NCBI GenBank assembly: GCA_030848705.1
Contig: CM061244.1
Coordinates: 49,703,190-49,767,189, forward strand
Length of the DNA stretch: 64,000 nucleotides
Source of the DNA: Heracleum sosnowskyi
Taxonomy: Eukaryota; Streptophyta; Magnoliopsida; Apiales; Apiaceae
Reading direction: 5' to 3'
This document shows positions 47,610-60,206 of this stretch, in pieces (position 1 is the stretch's first letter; each line of letters begins with the position of its first letter). The notes under the pieces are model-generated. The model saw only the letters and a program-made list of their open reading frames with translations. It was not told where the DNA came from and did no database searches. The translations under genes were made by a program, and so were the position numbers.

Positions 47610-47999
47610 ATGTCTGACCCTCATCAAGATTTGCCAAATTCTGGCGGTGATGACAAGGGCGGTGGTGGGTTTTGTAGAGAAACTGTTCGACAGAATGTGT
47701 GTGAGAAACAGGGGAGGGTTCCTCTGTTTCGGTTTCGAAAACTTCGAAGAAAGAACAAGTTGCCCTCTTCTCAATCAAAATGTTGTTGTTTTGTTAGGAG
47801 AAAGGAAAATGTGGGTGGAGGGTGCTTTATGTGTTTTAGAACATCCCCGGGCGATGATTCTCCGGTGACAAGTGATCCTAATAGTCCTAACTTCACTTTC
47901 GAGTTGGTCAGAAGTATGATTGAAAACAATGATTTTTATTGTAAGGAATGTAACACACATTTTGATTTGGAGGGTGATTCCAAGTCTTGTGAGGGTTGA
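47610..47999 (+). CDS. Conserved plant-type small protein, function unknown (129 aa)
   Basis: ORF from ATG 47610 (MSDPHQDLPNSGG) to TGA 47997-47999. The frame is open 28 codons further upstream, but that part is hydrophobic low-complexity leader sequence, and the start at 47610 follows a TATA box and CT-rich leader. The protein has a Gly/Asp N-terminus, a basic Arg/Lys region (FRFRKLRRKNK), a Cys-rich segment (SKCCCFVRRK), and a C-terminus reading SDPNSPNFTFELVRSMIEN then NDFYCKECNTHFD. I recall similar C-terminal blocks in small uncharacterised plant proteins, but cannot name the family. It is the only convincing host gene here. A decayed second copy of its 3' end lies near 49770. Confidence 0.65.
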   Translation: MSDPHQDLPNSGGDDKGGGGFCRETVRQNVCEKQGRVPLFRFRKLRRKNKLPSSQSKCCCFVRRKENVGGGCFMCFRTSPGDDSPVTSDPNSPNFTFELVRSMIENNDFYCKECNTHFDLEGDSKSCEG

Positions 48000-49769
48000 T
48001 TAATGGGGGGTATGTGTGTTTTTTATGTGTTGCGAAAAAGATTTAATTTTTATCTGTTGTTGGGGAATTGTGGTTGTTAGTATATGAAATGCCACCGGGA
48101 TGATGATGGTGGTAAGGAGTTTGAAGTGGTTTGTGTTCATTGAACTATTTCCGAGTACATGGGTGTTGAATGTGATCAATTTTTACAGGCTTCTTTCCTT
48201 TTACAATCGAAATTGACCAAATTGTCATAGATTGTACACTTCTGCAAAACACAAGGATAGAAATTTAGTGGTTTCTAAGTTACGTGTTGTCGAACCTTGA
48301 ATCATAATGAAATGTACATTGCATTTTATTCTTCATATGTCTATATCATTTGTTTGTGATTTTATATGTTGAGTACTATGTTACTTAAGAGTAGTCTTTG
48401 TCCGAACAAGCTCACAGTAATCCCTGTCCCTCCACTTCTTACATATTTATAAATTAGAAATTGATGTGAAATAGAAAATTGATGTGAAATTAAATTTTTA
48501 ATTACATAATTGATAACATAATTTGTATGCCAACATCTGTGTATCTATTGTTCCTCATGTTAATGTGTGGCTGAACCTCTATCTTATTCCGGTCTACTGC
48601 AAGAGAATGTTTTACTCTGAAAACATACTTTCGGTGCTACTTTCTCATGTCTGTCTCTATATTACTTTTGTTTTCTTTAAGTTTAAGTAGGTATAATTCC
48701 CATTTGATTGTCTTCCGAATTTGAAGATAGCCTCGCACTGGAATATGCTTTAGTGAAATGTCCTTATCCCATCTTTCAAGTAAGTACAATTCCTTTTATG
48801 ATGTGTAGTCTTTGGTGCTCTTTTCTTCAATTTTGTTTTTTCCTTATACGGTTTTTTAATAACTCATATTTTTAAAATTTAGACTTGATAGGATGATTAC
48901 CTCCTATCTGAAAGCAAGGCCTCCATGCTTTTGTTTACATTGTTCTGCATTAACAGCTTGAAATTCACTGAATATCACTTGTTGGTCATGTCTAGCTTCA
49001 GAAATCTTTTATGGCTGTTGATAATTGTCTTTGTATGTCGGATTAAACAACTCACCAGAAATCAAGGTCAAAATTTTCACAGTGTGACAATGTGTTATAA
49101 TATGCTCATGTGAAGCAGTGAAAAGCATGAGGCGTTCTAATGTACAATGTCAGAATCAAAGTATACACCAAAAAAAATAAGATGCGAATATGATCACTTG
49201 CGTGGTTGGCAGGTTGCAATGCAACTTGGTTTTAATACCTTTTGATTTGACTTCTCTGAATGTAGTATGTTATGTACAGATGATTCATGTCTACTTTTTC
49301 CAAAACCCAAACTCGAGAGTAGATTTAGAAGATTTAAAGATGAAACATGATAGAGTTAGATGATAAAAGAAAGAAGAAATGACATGCTGCAGGACAATCA
49401 CTAAAATGGTCAAAAGAGGCGTGGATTGAATATCCTAGAATATGTTTATATTTACTATAGATGGTAATTTTCTTTGAGAGAGATTAACAACTGTTATCTT
49501 ACTACAGTTTGATTTGAGTGATCGTGTGTTCTCTTTGTAAAAAAAATTCTCTTTTGAGATAATTGTCCAGGAATAGTTCCAAAATCCCTAATCCTAGACC
49601 TCGTTTTTCATCGACATCAAACTAGGGTCTACAGAATTACAACAAGTGAGCCACTCTAAGTTTTTTGTCACTAAATTTCGCCTTGGATTACATGGCACTT
49701 CTACATCTAGAGGTAAGCTTTAGAGCGGAACTTTCTAACTCCTGATAGGCTCACATTAAACTACTAATA
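47866..49769 (+). repeat. Tandem duplication, copy 1 (gene 3' end plus downstream DNA)
   Basis: Collinear with 49770-51513 over its whole length with many substitutions and indels. Paired landmarks: 47870s and 49776 (AGAAGTATGATTGA), 48690 and 50646 (CCCATTTGATTG), 48770 and 50730 (CCCATCTTTCAAGTA), 49000 and 50970 (ATGGCTGTTGATA), 49295 and 51250 (TTTTTCCAAAACCCA), 49745 and 51490 (GATAGGCT). Confidence 0.85.
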
Positions 49770-51513
49770 TGACAAAGTAACCCTGGTAGTGCTAAGTTCA
49801 CTTCTGAGGTTATTAGAAGTATGATTGAGAGTTAAGAACTATATAGAGGAATGTATTAACTATTACCCGGTTTAATGCAGAGACTGCTTCAAACTCTTAA
49901 CAGGTATGATTTGTTGGGTAGTAATTTAAAGAACACATTTTTTTTCCGTTAAATTTTGTGTTGGCTCTTTTTTAGTTTGTTTTATCTGTTGAGGATGTGG
50001 TTCTTTTTATGTGTCTTATCTGTTTCTCATTGTGGTGTTCAAGGTTTTCGAAAGATAGTGAAGGAGTACATTTGTAGATGGGTGCTGAATGTGATGCTTG
50101 CTTTCTTTAATTATTCAAGTTGTCTCATATATTGTATCCTGGTGCAGAATATATAGAAGTTTTGGTGCTAAAAAGGATAGAAATTCACTGAAGGTTGTTG
50201 AATGTTCGTCTAATTTATAATTTATAGTGCATCTTGTTATTCATATATCTTATTACATATAGTTATGTCTTGAATGCTGTATAAAAATGAATAGGCTAAC
50301 GACTTGCGAGGAGCACAGAAATCATAGACATTAGTATTCTCTGTCCTTTAGGTATTTGTTGCCCTCTCCTTCTTTGCATATTACAAATTTGAGATTGGTG
50401 TGAAATTAAACTTTTTTTTATTACAATCTTCGTAACATATTTTGCTTAGCAACTTCTTCTTATATAGCATTCCTCGTGTCAATATATTGTTCAAACTCGA
50501 TATAGTTCTGGTTTACGGAAATATTATTATGTTGTAGTCCTGCAAACTTAATTCCGGTGTCACTAAGCCATGTCTGTTTTATGTTGGTTCTGGATTCTCT
50601 CCATCTTCCTCATTTTCTGCTTGGTTGTCTTTTTGGCTCTGTTAGGTATGATTCCCATTTGATTGGCTTTTCAATTTGAGAATGCTACATACTGGAAAAT
50701 GCTTTAGTAATGCATCCTTGTCCCATCTTTCAAGTACATATATTTCCTTTAATTTTGTATATTGTATACCCCCATGATGCATTGTCTTTGAGCTCTTCTC
50801 TCCTGTTCTACTTTTCCTTGTAAGTTATTCAGCTTAGTAAAACTTAAACTTAATACAATAAGTACCTTATATATCTGGAATCAAGGTGTGCATGTTTTCT
50901 TCATATTGTCTGTACTATATTGCTTGAAATTTACTGAATTCTACCTACTGGTAATGTTTCGCGTTAGAAATCATAATGGCTGTTGATAGATGTTTCCGTA
51001 TGTGCCAAGAAACAATTTTATAGATGTTATGATGCAATGCAAGTATGATGACAGAGGTCAGAATTTGCACAGTGAGGCAATAAATAATGTCGTGGTCCTG
51101 TTAAGCATAGTCAAAGCAACATGCATTTCAATTTATAATGTCAGAATTATGTATACGCTAAACAGAAGCAAGCACTGAAAAATGTCTCAATGTCGTTGAA
51201 AAGAATCTATCTTTTTACCTTTTAATTTGACCTCTTTGATCAAAGCTATATTTTTCCAAAACCCATGCTCTGCAGTAAGTTTAGAAGATATTGGAATGAG
51301 ACGGAATAGAGTCGGATGAGAAAAGAGACGTTGAACCAGGGTCTGTCAGGATTAAACATGTGAAATATTGTTTTTCTTTCATAGTTTTACATTATTTTTT
51401 GTCATTGGGAAATTATGCCATGGACCTTAAAATTACATAACACTTCTATAATCTAGTGGCAATCTTTGTTACAGAACAACTTGTTAACTGCAGATAGGCT
51501 TACATGAACTACT
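49770..51513 (+). pseudogene. Tandem duplication, copy 2, with decayed gene fragment
   Basis: Begins with a decayed version of the gene's C-terminal exon: the SMIE codons are followed by an in-frame TAA (near 49833) where copy 1 continues to NDFY. It lacks a start codon and promoter. The remainder matches the DNA downstream of the gene. No other ORF in 48000-53690 looks real. Confidence 0.8.
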
Positions 51514-52664
51514 GTTATCCCTGAAAATTTTGCTTCTAGGAAGTGATTCTTGGAAAACAATGCTGCTTTTTGCTTAGAAGACCTCTTACCTTGTTATACC
51601 AATCCTTAGAATTTAACTGCATTTTGATCAAAGCCCCTAACCATCCAGAAGCAGGTTATTTGTTCTTTTGCTGTATCATGAGCTGTATTGCCTTCCAATG
51701 TAGCAACCATGTATTGGTATGTTTTTTGGTTTCTTTGGGCCATCTGTTCAGCCAGTGCATTTGGAACCCAGTTACAGAGTCGCATAATATCAGTTAAAAT
51801 GTTTTACGTATGGCACTGAATTGTTTGATATGGATCTGTAGCAGAAAATTTTGTACTAGGTTTTGCTAGATTTCTTTATGCACATGCTCCTAGAAGTGAA
51901 AACTGAATTGGGAATGTCCAGAGTTTTGCTATCTGTATGACATTGCTACAAGTGTACATAGCACTGCAGTATATATTTTCCCAGGATCAGTAATCATTGG
52001 AGCTTTGTAATTATTCTTGGATGTATGACAACACGCAGGCAAAAGATGGTGATGGGATGCCAGACTACCAGTAGACTTGTTGATGAATTTATCTGGAGGC
52101 AGTGTTGCAAGATCTTAGAAGGGCTGGCAGTGAACTTGTAAAGTCAATGAACGGCTATTGTCAATACCTGAGAGACATATGTGCATCATATCTTTTCATG
52201 TTGCTGTAGCTAACAAGTCTTGGGCAAGAAAAGTTTCTGCAGAGCTGTGGAGTCTCAGCTTTTGACGATGAGTTGGAACTAAGTGATGTGGTATCCCATG
52301 CTGTGTTACTGTCACCGGATTTGTGTACCTGTTTCGGTACATGTTACAATAACAATATAAGATCTAGAATAACAATATAAGATCTAGAAAAGTTTCTTTC
52401 TCTAACACCTTAAGGTTTTAGAGCAACCGAATACTTGACAGTACGAAACTTGTAAATATCTTTTCATTTTCGGCTTAAGTCGTTTATATTTAGCACGTCT
52501 ACATTTTCAGCATTTTTACCTTTTGAATATCTTTCCCTTTTTTCTTCAAGTACAGAGGGAAATGGAACAAATTTTATTAGGTCAAAATAAATTGCATATA
52601 TTTCAATTGATTAAACACATTTCTCCACATGTTACTTGATTTTTTGTTAAGAATGGTTGCCACC
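51514..52664. other. Unassigned single-copy-looking DNA
   Basis: No convincing gene. It contains an exact tandem doubling of the 20-mer AATAACAATATAAGATCTAG at 52348-52367 and 52368-52387. A less AT-rich patch at 52030-52290 may be transcribed, but nothing proves it. Confidence 0.5.
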
Positions 52665-53137
52665 TAGGACTGTAATCGAGCCGAGCCGAACACTGTCAAG
52701 TTAGAGTTTGAGTTCGACTAAAAAGTTCGGTCGGTCTTGAGCTCGGGCTCGAGTTGCCTTCAATTTCAAACTTGAAGCTCGGTTTGTGAAAAGTTTGATA
52801 TGTTTGACCTCGGCTTGAAAGCTCGAATCGATTTCACCAAATACTAATAAAAACTCGAATATGATCGGTTCGGCTCGAGTTCGACCCGATTAAATATGTA
52901 AATATTTAATATTTATATAAAAATATATTTATAATATATAAAATTAATAAATTAATAAAGGCTCGATTAGGCTCGCGAACCTTACGAGCAGAGTAATTTG
53001 AAGCTCAAGCTCGGCTCGAAAAAATATTCGAATATTATGAGCACGAGCTCGGCTCAATTATTATCAAACCAAATTTGAATATTTTTTCAACCAAACTGAA
53101 GTAGTTTACAAACAACTTTGACTCATTTACATCCCTG
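52665..53137. mobile_element. MITE-like element, about 470 bp
   Basis: Terminal inverted repeats AGGACTGTAATCGAG (52666-52680) and CTCATTTACATCCCT (53122-53136) match at 12 of 15 positions. The interior is full of CGAGCC/GGCTCG words in both orientations, as in widespread non-autonomous plant DNA transposons with AGGGCTGTAAACGAG-type ends. A target duplication is not clear. It has no coding capacity. Confidence 0.65.
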
Positions 53138-53694
53138 TAATATCACCCCTACATGAATTTTGGAGTAACACTTCCCGGTATAGTGGTGAATTTTAACCAA
53201 CATACAATTTTATTTGAATAAACGTGCAATGTCATTAAAATACCATTTATTTAAAATTAATTTAAGTATCGGCAATATACACGTAACAGATAAATTTTTA
53301 ATTTATTTGGCTTGCTCATAAGTCAATTACCTTGAAATTGTAATGATATATATGGCAATCAAATCAGAAACCTAGTCATATGTTAATTATAATTGATTCT
53401 ATTACTCTGACTAATTATTAAAAAAATTACAATTTCAAATAATCTACTTTCTACTTCTATATATTAAAAGTCAACCAAGGGCAAAATATATTAATAAAAT
53501 GGTTGTGAAATTACATTTTTACCCGTATTTGTCAAATAATTACAAAAATACCACCTTTCTATAAAAAAATAAATGAAATTGTGTTGCTTCTAGGATTCGA
53601 ACACAAATCTTCCACTTACAAATAAAGTATCATAATCACTGTGTTACATCAATTTTTTAGTTCACTTTAAAAAATTTATGAGATAAGCCACATG
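53138..53694. other. AT-rich intergenic DNA left of element C
   Basis: No gene seen. The last five bases (53690-53694, ACATG) should be one target-duplication copy of element C. Confidence 0.6.
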
Positions 53695-54861
53695 TGTAAA
53701 GCATAATGTAACATAAGATGTAAAAGAGATAACTACAACTCAACAAAGGACAAGAAAGACAATAATATTAACAGAAGCACAGGAATCCAGAATCAAAGAA
53801 GAAAAGGTAAACTCAAAAAATCAAAATACGTTATGTATTCTTGAAGTCCGTAAACAGGTCACGGAAAGAAATTCATGAAAATGTTCAAGCCTCAGTGACA
53901 GCAAAAGAAACAAGACTTTCAAGACGACAGAAGTATGTGAATGATTTAGGGTTCAGTACCACGGGATTCCAGTGATGAAGCAACCAGGACGACAAAGGAC
54001 TTATCAGCAGCATTGAATTGAAGACATAAAAGAAGAATTGATCAAGTGTTATTCATCTGTGAACCAGACCAGTTGCACTAGGTGACGGCACTAAAAAGAT
54101 CAAGTTGTTTTATCGTCTCAGAAGAAATTGATACAGTCTAAAACTGAAACACCCTGGAGCTGAATAGATTTTCTAAAAGGTCAAGGACAAGGAAAAGAAT
54201 TCGATGGTTTTTCTTTTAAGAAAACCATCGAAGGTGACATAAAGAAAATCAAAAGAAAATGTTCGATAGTTTTCTTAATTAGAAAACCATCGAATGGAAA
54301 AGTAAAAAGTGAATGAAAACTTTAATAAAGTAAAAGTTCCATTCGATAGTTTTTATTTTAAAAACCATCGAATGTAATTATTACTTTATTATTCGATAGT
54401 TTTCAATTCACAAAGTGGGTGAAAAGTTTTCTTTGTTTGTCAGGTTGATGAGAATTGGACGGCCAAGATTGTTTTAACAATTAAGGTTCGATAGTTTTCT
54501 AAAAACTAAGTCTATAATTACACAAAGAGAGGAAGTGTCTTCCTCAGTCGAGGTTAGTTCATAGTAGCAACTACTGAGAGAGAAGTTTGAGCCAGAGAAG
54601 ATCATAGAAATTTATAGTGCTCAGAATTCTTTCATTGTATTGATTATGAATAACCTAGAACTCATTGAAGCTAATCTACGGATTAGAAATTGTAGCACCC
54701 CTCGAGGTTTATATTTATAAAACGATATATTCCCCGACTTTTGGTTTGGTTTGGTGTGTTTGATTTCGTTATAGAACTGAATGAATTATCCGCGAACGAA
54801 ATTGGATTATTTGTGAGTATCGTATTCAACCCCCCCTTCTACGATACTTCGGGACCTAACA
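53695..54861 (+). mobile_element. 5' LTR of element C (1,167 bp)
   Basis: Runs TGTAAAGCATAATG to GGGACCTAACA. It contains inverted pairs of TTCGATRGTTTT at 54200-54211 / 54221-54232 (perfect 12 bp), 54262-54275 / 54281-54294 (13 of 14) and 54340-54354 / 54360-54374 (14 of 15), plus single copies near 54402 and 54488. A TATA box TATAAAA is at 54716-54722 and a C7 run at 54830-54836. Confidence 0.93.
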
Positions 54862-54863
54862 AT

Positions 54864-54875
54864 TGGTATCAGAGC
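54864..54875 (+). other. Primer binding site of element C
   Basis: TGGTATCAGAGC, two bases after the LTR; complementary to initiator methionine tRNA. Confidence 0.95.
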
Positions 54876-56400
54876 TTGTTAATCGATATACAGATTAGAT
54901 CCGGTGTTTTAGGCCAATCACTCAAGTTCTCAGAATTTTCGGATTTTTAAATTTTCAAAATTTTCATTTCTTGAAATATTTTATTTTTCAAAAAGTTCGA
55001 AATTCTTGGAATTTAAAATATTTCATATCCTAAGCCAAAGGTTCTCAAAAGATTGTTAGAGAGGAGGTTAGGAATGGACAAACAAATATCTCAGTAACGT
55101 TTATTAATGGACAAACAAATAGAAGAATTACTAGTAGCTGAATCAGAAGAAGCTCAGGTAGAAAACCTCGAGAGACTAGACTAAAGATCAGTGTTTCACT
55201 TGTCAAGGAAGTTTAGTCACATCAGATTCAGAAGGAGTACAAAAGCCACATCCATGGATCAGGCTTATTTATTACGAAGCAAAGATTCTTCAGGATTCAG
55301 TTCAAAGAGGTAGTTACAGACTGAGATGGTAACAAAAACAAGAGTGATAGTTTCAACTATGATAAGAACTATGTAACGAGAAACTATCAGGGTGTGCTAC
55401 ACAATGAAGAAGCCTAACAAACAAAGAAGAATAGGGACTCAGTTAATAGCTGAAACAGAAGTGGAATGCTTTGTTGAAGAAGCATCAGCACAAAACTTAT
55501 GTTGCTTAAGGAAAGAGTTGGGATGGATCAGATGACGAGAAGATCATGGATATCTTGCTTTCATAGCAATCTCTGAAGATGATTCACCTCACATATCTCA
55601 GGTATCTTTTCCTTGAACCAATGCAGTATTTAATTCTCAATATTCAAAGCATGTACATAGGAGATCTTATATATGTGTGTATGAATATTTGTAGAATAAG
55701 ATTTGCATGTGAGATAGAAGCTTTCTTAAGAAACAACTCTTAGTTTTAGGGGTTAAGTTTCTGGCACATAAGACCTTAGTAAAGCTAAGTTTCAGTATCC
55801 CTAGTAGAACAAGATTTGCTCATTTATTCTGAATTGTTTGTTAAGGGATAATCAGTTTGAAGGATGGAGGAATTACCTTTAGAGTCAGTAGAATTTGTAG
55901 AACACCAAGCTGTATCTAAAACTGACTTAGGTAATAGAGAAAGTTAGATGCCATACAACAACAGAATGGATTAGATAGAATTAGTGATTTAATTGTTAAT
56001 TCTTTTATTCCATGTGTGCTTAGAAAATTATTGAATATCTGTAAATCTACTTGCTACCTGTTACACTTGTGTATATTGGTTAAAGTAGAAAGTACTGAAT
56101 TTTCTAAAATGCAGAACATGCCTAATTTGCACATCTCTTATCTGCAATGTCAAAATGCTCAATGTATGCCATTTATTCTTATTAACATGTTTGCTTATTT
56201 AAATATTATGAATGCATATCTTAGAACTTGCATTAATCATAGAAAAAGCATGTTTAAGAATCACATTAGAGCAACGACTGCAAGGTCAGTCAGAGATAAG
56301 AATAAGCATGTATAGGTTGAAGCTGTTGTTACCACTTTTAAAAGCAAAATCTCTAATCCATCTGGACCCAAGCAAATAAGTTAGGTACCAAGAACTGTCA
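54876..56400 (+). pseudogene. gag remnant of element C
   Basis: Weak matches to B's gag, such as KFSHIRFRRS near 55205-55235 (KFSHIRFKRN in B). Otherwise it is stop-filled and shorter than B's gag. Confidence 0.55.
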
Positions 56401-58980
56401 ATCCATTTGTGAGTGCAGGCAAATCAGGTTAATCGATTTATATGCTTCTTGGTCTTTACTACTGAAGACATATGATCGAAGAAAGAACTTGCCATCAAAT
56501 GTGATTGAGAAAGCTGTTCCGTCAATAATCTTTGGAGATGATAGCAAAGGTTTTCATCACGGGACATGGCTACGTTGGAAATGGAATGTCATCATGTTTA
56601 CAATAATTGGTATCATTGATAACAACTAATAATTGGAGTCAAGGATAATAATTAGAAGCAACTCTCTTGCTGAAGATTCAAAGCACAAATCTTTTTATTC
56701 AATGAAGGAGCAGTGTTTTATCTCAAGCAGGAAGGTTGAGAAGCTCTCACCCTTGCATGACAATACAAGGAACTCTTTTCTAAAAGATGGTATTGGTGAG
56801 AGGACTGCCTCATCTGGGATTCAAGCTAGATGAAATATATGAGGCATGTCATTAAGGGAAGTCAAAGAAACATCACAGAAAAGCTATAATGTGATAAGCA
56901 TTACTGAGCCGCTTCAGATGATACATATGGAACTCTACAGACTAGTTAATGTCTTATCTACAACAAAGTAAAGATATACTTCAGTGATGGTTGATGACTA
57001 CTCTTAATACAAACTGGTGTTGTTCGTTCAATCTGAACGACAGGACATCACAGATGAGATTAATCACATTTCCATGATCAGTAACAAATACAGGAAGACC
57101 CTGTAATGGCCAATAGAAGCAAACTCTGAATTTCTTTCAGGGGTTTGGAGGAAAATGTTTTACAAGTAAGCATCTTGGCAAGATTGGCAGCTAAGGCTCT
57201 TAAGGATATTTTCCTCGGCTAATCAGTGGAATCTAAAGCCTACGAGGTAAATTTGATTAATCAACAAGAGGTGATTGAAAGTCTGAATATGATGTTCAAC
57301 AACTCCAAGCTCTCAGCTGTTATGTGTGAAATTAATGGTAATGATGATTCAAATCCAAGCAGTGGTAATGGTAGTTTAACTACACAGCTCAGTACTTCAA
57401 CAGAACCACTCAGCGAGGATGAGGATTCTCAGGAAATCCCAGCAACAGCTTAGGGGGAGCAAAAGAAGGATCAATTAGTCAGATCAACACCACAATGAAT
57501 ATATAGAGGACACTTCAAGAACGTATCTGTCAAGACAAAGGGTTTAGATTCAATATCATTCCTGATGTCTAGTTCTTAGTGATCCTAGTGGTGGAGTAAA
57601 GACTGGAGCTATAGAGTATGAATGATTATTTTCTTGGTTTTCTTTCTGAAGAAGAAACAAAGAAAGGTAAAGAAGCTCTGATGGATCCAGATTGGGTGAT
57701 TGCAAATCAAAATGAACTCAATCAATCTGAAAGGCAGAAAGTTTGGAAGCTGGTACCCAGGCCTAAGGGAAAATCTGTTATTGGAACAAGATGGGTATCG
57801 AGAATACTGGATGAAATTGGCATTGTTATGAGGGACAAGGCCAAACTGGATGCAAGGTTACTATTAGGAAGCAGTATCTAACAAGAAGCACCAGTGACGA
57901 GACTTGAGGATATCAGGATATATCTGTATGGTGAATGTGATCAAGTGCTCTCCTGATTGGTGAGATAGTAGAAGAAGTCAATGTACAACAGATCCTGGCA
58001 TTTGCTGTTGCAGATCAATTGGACGTTGTATAACTTCTCTTCACAAGATCACTACAGATTGGTATGAACCGGTATCAATACTCAAGCAATCGTCAAAGAC
58101 ATGGTATGACACTCTAACTGAACTTTTACAGAATATGAATTTATTAGAGTTGTCATAAGGCACAAACATAATGTCATATATGTGCAGTGATATCATGATT
58201 ATATTATATGTTGGTCTACTAACGAAAACTTGTGCAAGAAATTTGCCAAGTCATTGCAGAGAATGTACAAGATGAGTATGTTGGGAAAGTTGCAATTCTT
58301 TTTGGATTTACTTTGAGCAAGCCAGAAGATTAATTCTTTTAGGAGCACAAGTAATCCAAAAGAGTGATGGCAATAAAAGTAAGTCAAGAATCTTTTGAAT
58401 GTGCACAATTGAGAAGATTCTAGACATGCCAAGACTCCCTACCAACAGCAGCCACTAAAGCTTGATCAGGACAAATCAGGTAAAAGACAGAAATGACAAG
58501 CTAGAGAGGTATGCGTCTCATTAAGTTATTAGCTGCAAATTGACAACACATATTTTATTCTCAAGTTGCCAATGTGCAAGGTTCCAAGTGGATTTCAAAA
58601 TTCTAGTCTTATAGTTATCAACATGATTTTGAGATATCTTAAGGGAATACCAAATCTCAGTATATGGTACCCTAAAGATACTTGTTAACATGTTTAGCTA
58701 TTTAGATATAAAATACGCAGGTTGTAAGAAAGACAGGAGAAGCATCAGGAGGAGCATCTCTAGAAGCTGTCAACTTCGTGGAGGAAGATTGATTTCTTGG
58801 TATTATTTCAGGAAATAACTTTATCTCCAACAACTCTGTGGAACAATCCACGACAATGCACCTTGACAACATGTATCATTTCTTTCGAGAGCATGTCTTT
58901 AATTCATAGAGTAACTTGCAGACACGCACCTTATTTGAAAATCTCATTTGCAAGAAACTCTTGAATAAGTTCACAAGTAT
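56400..58980 (+). pseudogene. Decayed pol of element C
   Basis: Recognisable pieces in several frames: protease-end FGDDSKGF (56530), integrase-like PLQMIHMELYRLVNVLS (about 56915-56960) and SVMVDDYS (56980), and a reverse transcriptase start with DPDWVIANQNELNQSER and VPRPKGKSVIGTRWVSR (57680-57810). A stretch near 58260-58330 corresponds to the KMSMLGKLQFF-type block, and RNase H-like pieces lie near 58620-58800. The YVDD core is not intact. A polypurine-like TAGGGGGAGC lies at 57451. It cannot encode an enzyme. Confidence 0.75.
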
Positions 58981-59379
58981 AAAATTGTTCATATTTTAAG
59001 GACTTGTAAATTTATTTTACATCCAGTCCTCACATTAATAATTTAGTGCTAATATCTAACTCATAGATATTTAGTACTAATTTATTATTATTTATTTAAT
59101 GAAATTTGAATTATGAAAATTGAAGCAGTTCAATATCTTATTTGCTCCATAATTTAAAATACATAAAATAAATATGCAGCATAATTTATTGGATTTTAAT
59201 TGGTTAATATCATTCAATGATATTTAGTCGATTTTATTCTGAGAAAATTGTGAATTTTCTGTTGACAATTGATTTTGGTAAATTTGAAAAGATTTATTAG
59301 AATTAAAACTTGATAGGAAATAAAACAGTCTAAATTTTAAAACAAGAACAGGTTTTAAAATGAAGACAGAAGCAAAAAA

Positions 59380-59830
59380 TATCGAATTTAGGAAATTCGA
59401 TAGTTTTTCAAGTACATAGATAAATCTATCGAAACAAATTTTCGATAGTTTTTGAAAAGGAAAAAGAAAAACTATTGAAAACATTTCTCGATACGTTTTG
59501 AGGAAAATTTGAAAAAGCATCGAATTGAATTTCATTATTCTTTATCTAAATTCTCGATGGTTTTTGAATTAAAATGAAAATCTATATGAGAGAATTAATT
59601 TTTCCTTTATTTTAATTCTCGATAGTTTTTCCACAAAGGATCCCTCGATAGTTTTTCAAGCTTTAAAAGGTAACAAGTTCGATAGTTTTTCAGAAAAACT
59701 TTTTAAATTCTGATTTTCAAACTCTTCGTTATTTTTCAAAATTTATCGAAGTAAAGTTGACAGTTTTACCCCCAATTGAAAACCATCGAACATACTATTA
59801 AAAAACATCGAAAACTGTAAAGACAATATT
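59380..59830 (+). repeat. Cluster of TCGATAGTTTTT words upstream of element C ORF3
   Basis: About ten copies or near-copies in both orientations: forward near 59397, 59442, 59618, 59645 and 59689; variants at 59488 and 59553; reverse near 59427, 59780 and 59806. The same word forms the LTR inverted repeats of B and C. Confidence 0.88.
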
Positions 59831-60206
59831 GCCCTTGTCAATTCAATAAGTATTTAACAACCCCTTACGTTTTTTTTCTTATTATCAGATCTAAGGGCTT
59901 TTGTTTATACTTACTAGAATACATATAACCAAGAACATCACTGCCTCAAGAACTTGTTTCTAAGAAAACTATTTTCACTATTGTTCTTTAGAAGTTAATT
60001 GTTTTCAATTGATTTCTTCAGATAATTCTGATTATTTGTGTTACCAAAAGTAGGGTTCTTGATAATAGTGATTCGAAGTTGTGTTTTTTTTAAGAAAAAG
60101 GGGTAATTTTGTTTTAAGGGTATTTTGTGTCAAGTTTGATTAATTAGTAATAATTAATTAAATTTAATTGGTTTTAGTTTTGGTTTAAAAGTAACCAAGA
60201 CTAATC

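Noticed and set aside
49956..51797. Short ORFs downstream of the 47610 gene
   Set aside because: Small, not conserved between the two duplication copies, and without start context or recognisable domains.
53590..53620. tRNA-like T-arm (GGATTCGAAC)
   Set aside because: No matching acceptor, D or anticodon arms are visible nearby; a chance or transposon-derived motif.
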